From Caldovatus aquaticus (GTDB lineage Bacteria > Pseudomonadota > Alphaproteobacteria > Acetobacterales > Acetobacteraceae), in NCBI RefSeq assembly GCF_019458025.1, contig NZ_JAHZUY010000014.1, positions 16,148-80,147 of the forward strand: a stretch of 64,000 nucleotides of DNA, read 5' to 3'. Each line of letters starts with the position of its first letter. Within the stretch, counting starts at the first letter, position 1. A program made the translations under genes and the position numbers. A model generated the notes under the pieces. It had not been told where the DNA came from. It worked only from the letters and a program-made list of their open reading frames with translations, and did not search any database. This document shows, one piece after another, positions 59,176 through 64,000 of this stretch.

Positions 59176-59991
59176 ATGGGCGGCGTGGACAAGAGCAGCA
59201 GCGAGGCAGGGAAGACCACGGTAGCGCCCGGGTGGGACGGCTTCTCGGAAGCGCTGAAGCCGCTGCTTGCAAAACTTAACGACCTGCATGCCGCGGTGCT
59301 GTTCCAGGCGCTCGGGTCCGACCGGATCATTGAATTTGCGGCGTTCGATGTGCGGGTGCGGATGCATCTGCCTTTCGCTGCGGTCGACGCGATCCAACGC
59401 AACATCCTCGTCCGGCATGCGTTCTACGAAGCGCCGGCGCTCGCCCAGGTACGCGGGCTGATCCGCCGCGGCGCAGTCGTGGCGGACATTGGAGCCAACA
59501 TTGGCAACCATACCCTGTTCTTCGCCATGGTTTGCGGCGCCGGGATGGTGCACGCCTTCGAGCCGATGCGCGTGACCTTCGAACTGCTCCGGCGCAACGT
59601 CGCTCTCAACAACCTATCCAACGTCAATTGCATCAACGCCGCGCTTGGCGCGGAGCAAGGGCGCGCAGACCTGCTCGGCTTTGCACAGCACAACATGGGC
59701 GCGGCTCGCCTGCTCGCGTCCGAGACCGACACCGGCGACTACACCGTGACCACTCTTGACGCGCAGGGCTTTGATCGCCTCGATTTCGTCAAGATCGACG
59801 TGGAAGGCGCGCACCTCGCGGTGCTCGAAGGCGCCCGCGAGACGCTGGCGCGCCATCGTCCGCTGATCTGGATCGAGCTAAGGCCCGGGCTCGGCGAGCT
59901 GGAGACGGGGGACGCCGCGCTGCGCGCCCTCGGCTATCGCCAGGTGCGACCGCTCTCCCACATGAACTGGCTCTACCAGCACGCCGGCTGA
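59176..59991 (+). CDS. FkbM family SAM-dependent methyltransferase
   Basis: 271 residues. SAM-binding VVADIGANIGNHTLFFAMV, VHAFEPMRVTFELLRRNVALNN and the FkbM signature LDFVKIDVEGAHLAVLEGARETL with IWIELRPG. O-methylates small molecules or glycans. Its base use is visibly less GC-rich than its neighbours (AATTTGCG, AACATTGG and similar codons), as is the 100 bases before it, suggesting transfer. No glycan cluster is nearby. Confidence 0.88.
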   Translation: MGGVDKSSSEAGKTTVAPGWDGFSEALKPLLAKLNDLHAAVLFQALGSDRIIEFAAFDVRVRMHLPFAAVDAIQRNILVRHAFYEAPALAQVRGLIRRGAVVADIGANIGNHTLFFAMVCGAGMVHAFEPMRVTFELLRRNVALNNLSNVNCINAALGAEQGRADLLGFAQHNMGAARLLASETDTGDYTVTTLDAQGFDRLDFVKIDVEGAHLAVLEGARETLARHRPLIWIELRPGLGELETGDAALRALGYRQVRPLSHMNWLYQHAG

Positions 59992-59995
59992 TGCC

Positions 59996-60022
59996 CGGCA
60001 GCGCGGATTTCCCCGGCTGCCG
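59996..60022. terminator. Hairpin between the FkbM and NAD kinase genes
   Basis: CGGCAGC pairs with GCTGCCG across a 13-base loop between two convergent stop codons. No T-run. Confidence 0.35.
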
Positions 60023-60048
60023 AGCTCGGCGGCGTCCGCGTTCCGCCC

Positions 60049-60891
60049 CTAGACCGTGAACTGTTCGGCGATGATCCGCTCGGAAAGGTTGTGGTCCGGG
60101 TCGAACAGCATGGTCAGCGAGATGCTGCGGTCCTCGCGCACCTCCACCCGCTGCACGTCGCGCACCTCGGTGTAGTCGGCGACGGCGGCGACCGGGCGCT
60201 TCTCCGGCTCCAGGATCTCGAACACCACCACCGCCTTGTTCGGCAGCAGCGCCCCGCGCCAGCGCCGCGGCCGGAAGGCGCTGATCGGCGTCATCGCCAG
60301 CAGCTCGGCGCCGAGCGGGATGATCGGCCCGTGCGCCGAGAGGTTGTAGGCCGTGCTGCCGGCCGGCGTGGCGACGATGATGCCGTCGCAGATCAGCTCC
60401 GGCAGCCGCTCCTTGCCGTCCACCAGGATGCGGATCTTAGCCGCCTGCCGCGTCTCGCGCAGCAGCGAGACCTCGTTGATGGCGAGCGCCTCCTCCACCC
60501 GCCCGTCCGCCGTCGTCGCGATCATCCGCAGGGGATGCAGCACCGCCGCCTGCGCCACGGCGAGGCGCTCGAGCAGCCCCTCCTCGCGGTAGTCGTTCAT
60601 CAGGAAGCCGACGCTGCCGCAATTCATCCCATAGACCGGGATGTTGCGGCCGAGGAAGCGGTGCTGCGTCTCCAGCATGAAGCCGTCGCCGCCCAGCGCG
60701 ACGATCACCGCCGCCTGCTCCGGCGGCACGTCGCCGTAGCGGGCGACGAGGCGTTCGCGCGCCGCGCTCGCCACCTCGGTCGCGGCGGCGAGGAAGGCGA
60801 TGCGCCCGGCGAAGGCCTGCGCTCCCACCGTCGGCGCATCCGCCGCCGAGGGGCGCGCGCCGGCGTCCGGCGCGGCAGCGGTCGCGCTCAC
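60049..60891 (-). CDS. nadK: NAD kinase
   Basis: 280 residues. The ATP/NAD-kinase GGDG motif is in [29 protein letters not shown], the NE/D region [15 protein letters not shown] and [23 protein letters not shown] complete the active site. Makes NADP. The GTG start overlaps the stop of the nitrilase gene by four bases. A salvage gene (pncB) lies elsewhere in the window. Confidence 0.95.
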   Translation of the reverse strand: MSATAAAPDAGARPSAADAPTVGAQAFAGRIAFLAAATEVASAARERLVARYGDVPPEQAAVIVALGGDGFMLETQHRFLGRNIPVYGMNCGSVGFLMNDYREEGLLERLAVAQAAVLHPLRMIATTADGRVEEALAINEVSLLRETRQAAKIRILVDGKERLPELICDGIIVATPAGSTAYNLSAHGPIIPLGAELLAMTPISAFRPRRWRGALLPNKAVVVFEILEPEKRPVAAVADYTEVRDVQRVEVREDRSISLTMLFDPDHNLSERIIAEQFTV

Positions 60892-61730
60892 GCCAGCCTG
60901 CGGTGCTCGAGCACCCGCATGTCGCGCCGCACCCGCTCGGTCAGCGCCCGGTCCACCCGCGCCGTGGCCCAGCCCACCCCGTCGGAGGCCTTCGCCACCA
61001 CATGCCCCCAGGGGTCGCAGACCAGGGAGTGGCCGTAGACCTGCCGCCTCTGCCCGCGTTCCAGATACTCGCCCCAGCTCGCCGCGGCGGCGATCCAGCA
61101 CTGGGTCTCGATGGCCCGCGCCCGCAGCAGCACCTCCCAGTGGTCCTTCCCGGTGGCGAGGGTGAAGTTGGAGGGGACGAAGATCAGCTCCGCCCCGGCC
61201 CGGCGCAGCGCCAGGTAGAGCTCGGGAAAGCGCACGTCGTAGCAGATCGAGAGGCCGAGCCGCACCCCGCCCGGCCCGTCCAGCGTCACCAGCTCGCGCC
61301 CGCCCTCGTAGGCCGCGCTCTCGCGGTAGCCGGTGCCGTCCGGGGCGGTGATGTCGAACAGGTGGATCTTGCGGTAGCGCGCCACCTCCCGTCCCTCCGG
61401 GTCGAACACGACGGTGGTGTTGCGCAGCCTTCCGCCCTCGCCCCCCGCCTCGATGATCGAGCCGCCATGGACGAAGATGCGGTTGGCGCGCGCCATCGCG
61501 CGCAGGAACTCGTAGGCCGGCCCGCCCGTGCCGCCGGAGCCCGGCGGGGGCAGGAGCTCGGCCGCGGCCTCGCGCGCCGCACGGTCGCCGCCCAAGTTGG
61601 TCCAGGTTTCGGGCAGGCTGATCAGGTCGGGACGGTCGGCGGCGATGGCGGCCTCCGCCAGGCGGCGCGCCTGGGCGATGTTGGCGGCCTTGTCGCTGCC
61701 CTGGTTCATCTGGAGCACGGTGACGCGCAT
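60888..61730 (-). CDS. Nitrilase-superfamily amidase (Nit1/Nit2-like)
   Basis: 280 residues. Catalytic Glu in ISLPETWTN, Lys in [10 protein letters not shown], Cys in [13 protein letters not shown]. The family includes deaminated-glutathione amidase and omega-amidase, which repair or deamidate small acids; this sequence fits that group. Translationally coupled to nadK. Confidence 0.9.
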   Translation of the reverse strand: MRVTVLQMNQGSDKAANIAQARRLAEAAIAADRPDLISLPETWTNLGGDRAAREAAAELLPPPGSGGTGGPAYEFLRAMARANRIFVHGGSIIEAGGEGGRLRNTTVVFDPEGREVARYRKIHLFDITAPDGTGYRESAAYEGGRELVTLDGPGGVRLGLSICYDVRFPELYLALRRAGAELIFVPSNFTLATGKDHWEVLLRARAIETQCWIAAAASWGEYLERGQRRQVYGHSLVCDPWGHVVAKASDGVGWATARVDRALTERVRRDMRVLEHRRLA

Positions 61731-62291
61731 GGCGGAGGGATAGGGCGGGACGCGCTCGGGGGTGGCGGGCGCGCCGGCGGCAGGCCGGCGCGGCGGGGTC
61801 ACGGCCAGGGGCCGGCGCCATCAAGCCGCAGCGGCGCGGCGGCGGCAAGGGCTTGGCGCGCGCCCGGCCGCGCTCCGGTCGCGCCGCGGCGACGCTCCCC
61901 GATCCCCGGCGGCCGCGCGCGCGGAAGCGACGGATCCTGCTCGGCCTGCTGGCGGCGCTGCTCGCCCCGGCGGCCGCGCGCGCGCGGAAGCGATGAGGAC
62001 GCGGCCGCGCTGGCCGGCCGGATCGCCCCGGCGGCCGCGCGCGCGGAAGCGATGGCGTGCCGGCCGCGCGGCCGCCACCCCGGAGGGTCGTCGCTCCCCG
62101 GGACCGGCGTCCCGCGCGGCCGGAGGAAGCCGGCCGGGGCGCCCGCCGCCGGAAGGCCGCCGCCCCGGCCCCCGCCGCGCGGGTTGTGGCGGCGCGCCCG
62201 GCGCCGCAGGATGGCGCCCCTTGCACCGGGCCGGCCGGCCCGGCCGTTTCCGACCCGGCGCCGCCGCGCCCGCAGGAGCCGCTTCCCGCCC
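61731..62291. other. Intergenic region upstream of the LOG gene
   Basis: About 560 bases between divergent genes. It holds the 61-base-spaced triplicate and otherwise only GC-rich, frame-open sequence without coding character. An in-frame ATG at 62211 could extend the LOG gene by 27 Arg/Pro-rich residues, which I reject as the likely start. Confidence 0.5.
61904..62052. repeat. Three copies of a 27-base GC repeat at 61-base spacing
   Basis: CCCCGGCGGCCGCGCG... with GCGGAAGCGA at its end occurs at 61904, 61965 and 62026. The first and third are identical and the second has one extra CG. Spacing is exactly 61 bases each time, though the sequence between differs. It lies in the non-coding gap before the LOG gene. 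Confidence 0.7.
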
Positions 62292-63143
62292 GTGCCGCTC
62301 GACCCCGCCGACAACAGCGCCCAGCGCAATTCCCCCTCCTATCGCCTGGCGGTGGAGGACACCGCGTTCCTGCTGCGCGAGGAGTTGCGGCCGCTCCGCT
62401 TCGCCCTCGAATACGCCAAGCCCGACCTGATCCTGCGCGACTGGGGCGTGCGCTCGACCATCGTCGTCTTCGGCTCCGCCCGCATCCCCTCGCCCGAGCA
62501 GGCCGAGGCCGCCATCGCCGCCGCGCCGGCGGGCGAGGCGCGCGAGCGGGCGCGCCGCCGCGCCGCTCTCGCGCGCTACTACGCGATGGCGCGGGAGTTC
62601 GCGCGCATCGTCTCGCTGCGCGGCGGCGCCCTCTCGCCCAACGGGCGGCTGCGCGACAACGTGATCGCCACCGGCGGCGGCCCGGGGATCATGGAGGCGG
62701 CGAACCGCGGCGCCGCCGACGTCGGCGCCCCCTCGATCGGCTTCAACATCACCCTGCCGGCCGAGCAGGAGCCGAACGCCTACACCACGCCCGAGCTGAC
62801 CTTCCGCTTCCACTACTTCGCCATGCGCAAGATGCATCTCGCGATGCGCGCCAATGCGCTGGCGATCTTCCCCGGCGGCTTCGGCACCTTCGACGAGCTG
62901 TTCGAGCTGCTCACGCTCGTGCAGACGCGCAAGGCGCCGCCGTTGCCGATCGTCCTGTTCGGCGCGGAGTACTGGCGGCGCGCGGTCGGCTGGGAGGTGC
63001 TGGTCGAGCACGGCATGGTGGACCGCGCCGACCTCGGCCTGTTCGAGATCGTGGACGGTGCCGAGGAGGGCTGGCAGGCCCTGCTGCGCCGCGGCCTCGG
63101 CGCCCACTCGCCGCTTGGCCGCGCCGTGCTGGACGAGGAATGA
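62292..63143 (+). CDS. LOG family protein (cytokinin-riboside-monophosphate phosphoribohydrolase-like)
   Basis: 283 residues. Rossmann-like fold with [33 protein letters not shown] and the paired active-site motif [22 protein letters not shown], i.e. PGGxGTxxE. Enzymes of this family hydrolyse nucleoside 5'-monophosphates such as AMP. The longer N-terminus (residues 1-90) marks the larger bacterial subgroup. The GTG start begins [12 protein letters not shown]. Confidence 0.88.
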   Translation: MPLDPADNSAQRNSPSYRLAVEDTAFLLREELRPLRFALEYAKPDLILRDWGVRSTIVVFGSARIPSPEQAEAAIAAAPAGEARERARRRAALARYYAMAREFARIVSLRGGALSPNGRLRDNVIATGGGPGIMEAANRGAADVGAPSIGFNITLPAEQEPNAYTTPELTFRFHYFAMRKMHLAMRANALAIFPGGFGTFDELFELLTLVQTRKAPPLPIVLFGAEYWRRAVGWEVLVEHGMVDRADLGLFEIVDGAEEGWQALLRRGLGAHSPLGRAVLDEE

Positions 63144-63164
63144 AGGAACCGCCGCCGCGTCCGC

Positions 63165-63422
63165 TCAGGCCCGGCCGTCCCGGTCGCGCCGCCGCGGCGC
63201 GAGGTCCCAGGAGCGGCGGTCCGCCTCGTGCAGGGCATCGGCGCGGCTGAGGCCGATGTCGGACAGCATGCGGTCGTCCATCGCGGCGAGCTGGCGGCGG
63301 CTCTCGATCGCCCGCAGCATGCGGACCAGGAACCCCCGCCAGGTGCCGCGCGCCGCGCGCTCCCGCAGGGCGGCGCCGGCGGCTTCCTTGGAGACCCCTG
63401 CGAAATGCCTAGAGCGGTGTTC
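63165..63422 (-). pseudogene. DUF1127 protein gene lacking its 5' end
   Basis: Minus-strand reading gives GTWRGFLVRMLRAIESRRQ, then LAAMDDRMLSDIGLSRADAL and a short charged tail: a nearly complete DUF1127 domain, a family of small Arg-rich regulators. No ATG, GTG or TTG lies in frame before the domain, and an in-frame TAA falls at 63423-63425, just where an IS-like end begins. The start region was probably removed or displaced by the insertion. Confidence 0.7.
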
Positions 63423-63425
63423 TTA

Positions 63426-64000
63426 GAGTCTGTCTCGAAACGCCTTCGATATGAGCCTGTGGGGCTGGATGGCCGGCCCGCGCCGTGATTCGAACGGGTT
63501 GCGACACCTTGGCCGAACGACGCGATGTGGACCCCGGCCACCCGGACGCCTCGAAAACCCCCTGGCTGCGACGCGGTGTGATCTGATTCGCTTCGACTGG
63601 TGATGGCGGGGGCGCGGCATGGCGGGGCAGGCGCGTTTGTTCGACGCGGAGGAGCGTCTGCGCTGGCTCTCGGCCTCGGGCGGCTTGCTGGAACGGCTGC
63701 GCGCCGTGGTGGATTTCGAGGCGTTCCGTGCGGAGCTCGAGGCGGCGCTGCCGCGGGCGGACCGCAGCCGCGGCGGGCGGCTGCCCTACGACGCGGCGCC
63801 GATGGTCCGCGTGCTGGTGCTGCAGGCGCTCGGCACGCTTTCGGACGAGCAGACCGAGTACCAGCTGCGCGACCGGCTGTCGTTCATGCGCTTCGCGGGC
63901 CTGGCGCTGCACGAGGCGGTGCCCGATGCCAAGGCGGTCTGGCCCTGCCGCGGGCGGCTGACGCGCGCGGGCGCGCTGGCCCGGCTGTTCGCCCGCTTCG
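63426..64000 (+). mobile_element. IS5-family insertion sequence (left part; runs off window)
   Basis: A likely left end reads GAGTCTGTCTCGAAACGCC from 63426, preceded by TTA, which fits the TNA target of some IS5 groups. A transposase starts at 63619. The right end and its inverted repeat are outside the window, so the boundary is provisional. The 193-base leader before the transposase is long for this family. Confidence 0.5.
63619..64000 (+). CDS. IS5-family transposase (3' end outside window)
   Basis: 127 codons visible, open to the right edge. MAGQARLFDAEERLRWLSASG, RLPYDAAPMVRVLVLQALGTLSDEQTEYQLRDRLSFMRF and EAVPDAK.VW are the N-terminal (DUF772-type) blocks of IS5-family DDE transposases. 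The DDE residues lie beyond the window. After VPDAKAVW the usual LFRE is replaced by PCRG, so activity is uncertain. Confidence 0.85.
   Translation, partial: MAGQARLFDAEERLRWLSASGGLLERLRAVVDFEAFRAELEAALPRADRSRGGRLPYDAAPMVRVLVLQALGTLSDEQTEYQLRDRLSFMRFAGLALHEAVPDAKAVWPCRGRLTRAGALARLFARF

Noticed and set aside
63470..63500. tRNA-like T-arm (GTTCGAATC on the minus strand)
   Set aside because: The flanking bases do not form a T stem and no acceptor or anticodon arm can be drawn; it is part of the IS left region.

Overview
The window is very GC-rich DNA, with G or C at almost every third codon position, densely packed with genes on both strands. Its content points to an alphaproteobacterium, most likely an Acetobacteraceae (Rhodospirillales) member of the Roseomonas/Rubritepida/Caldovatus kind. 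The signs are a ChvG-type sensor kinase, FixL/FixJ/FixK, the chorismate mutase-hisC-tyrosine dehydrogenase operon, metX/metW, rsmI next to lppC, aroQ-accB-accC, many orphan tripartite-type (Bug) binding proteins and several DUF families typical of the class (DUF1194, DUF3775, DUF3175, DUF1127). The genus is inferred from gene content only.

Layout. 1-10.5 kb: end of a ChvG-like kinase, several small hypothetical or exported proteins, an aldo/keto reductase, and a minus-strand operon (class III aminotransferase, degenerate receiver protein, CobW GTPase, WD40 protein) whose last three genes are joined by GTGA overlaps. 10.5-16.5 kb: PhoR-like kinase, LppC-type PBP activator divergent from rsmI, two orphan solute-binding proteins. 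16.5-23.6 kb: metW and metX, divergent from the aromatic amino acid operon; tRNA-Ala(GGC); a two-subunit CoA transferase. 23.6-30.4 kb: a frameshifted lipoprotein, a Bug receptor, a dual-specificity-type phosphatase and an oxygen-response cluster (FixK-type regulator, FixJ, a receiver-only protein behind a class II FixK/FNR-type promoter, haem-PAS FixL). 30.4-34.2 kb: phosphonate/phosphite-type ABC transporter phnCDEE. 34.4-38.4 kb: phosphotransferase-like protein, PRPP synthetase, nicotinate phosphoribosyltransferase, DUF3175 protein. 38.6-44.4 kb: complete branched-chain-amino-acid-type ABC transporter with a flavin oxidoreductase at its end. 44.5-51.4 kb: trmFO, ornithine/lysine decarboxylase with a long structured leader, thiS-thiG, aroQ-accB-accC. 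51.4-58.9 kb: dipeptide-type ABC operon with a second, divergently transcribed binding protein and a tiny lipoprotein gene at its 3' end. 59-64 kb: a lower-GC FkbM methyltransferase, NAD kinase with a nitrilase-family amidase, a LOG protein, a DUF1127 gene that has lost its 5' end, and the start of an IS5-family element that runs off the window.

How it works together. Much of the window is nutrient capture (five ABC binding-protein systems or orphans plus two Bug receptors) and central biosynthesis: methionine, Phe/Tyr, shikimate, malonyl-CoA, NAD(P), thiazole and polyamine. The most complete regulatory story is the FixLJ-FixK cluster. It contains sensor, regulator and amplifier together with a promoter whose FixK-type box is centred exactly at -41.5 relative to the start site predicted from its -10 element. 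The ornithine decarboxylase leader (own promoter, four hairpins, Shine-Dalgarno next to the last stem, upstream terminator) is the best RNA candidate. Several findings are small features easily missed by automated calling: a 45-codon lipoprotein, a truncated DUF1127 gene, a dispersed hairpin repeat, and a GA dinucleotide tract abutting the phnD ribosome-binding site.
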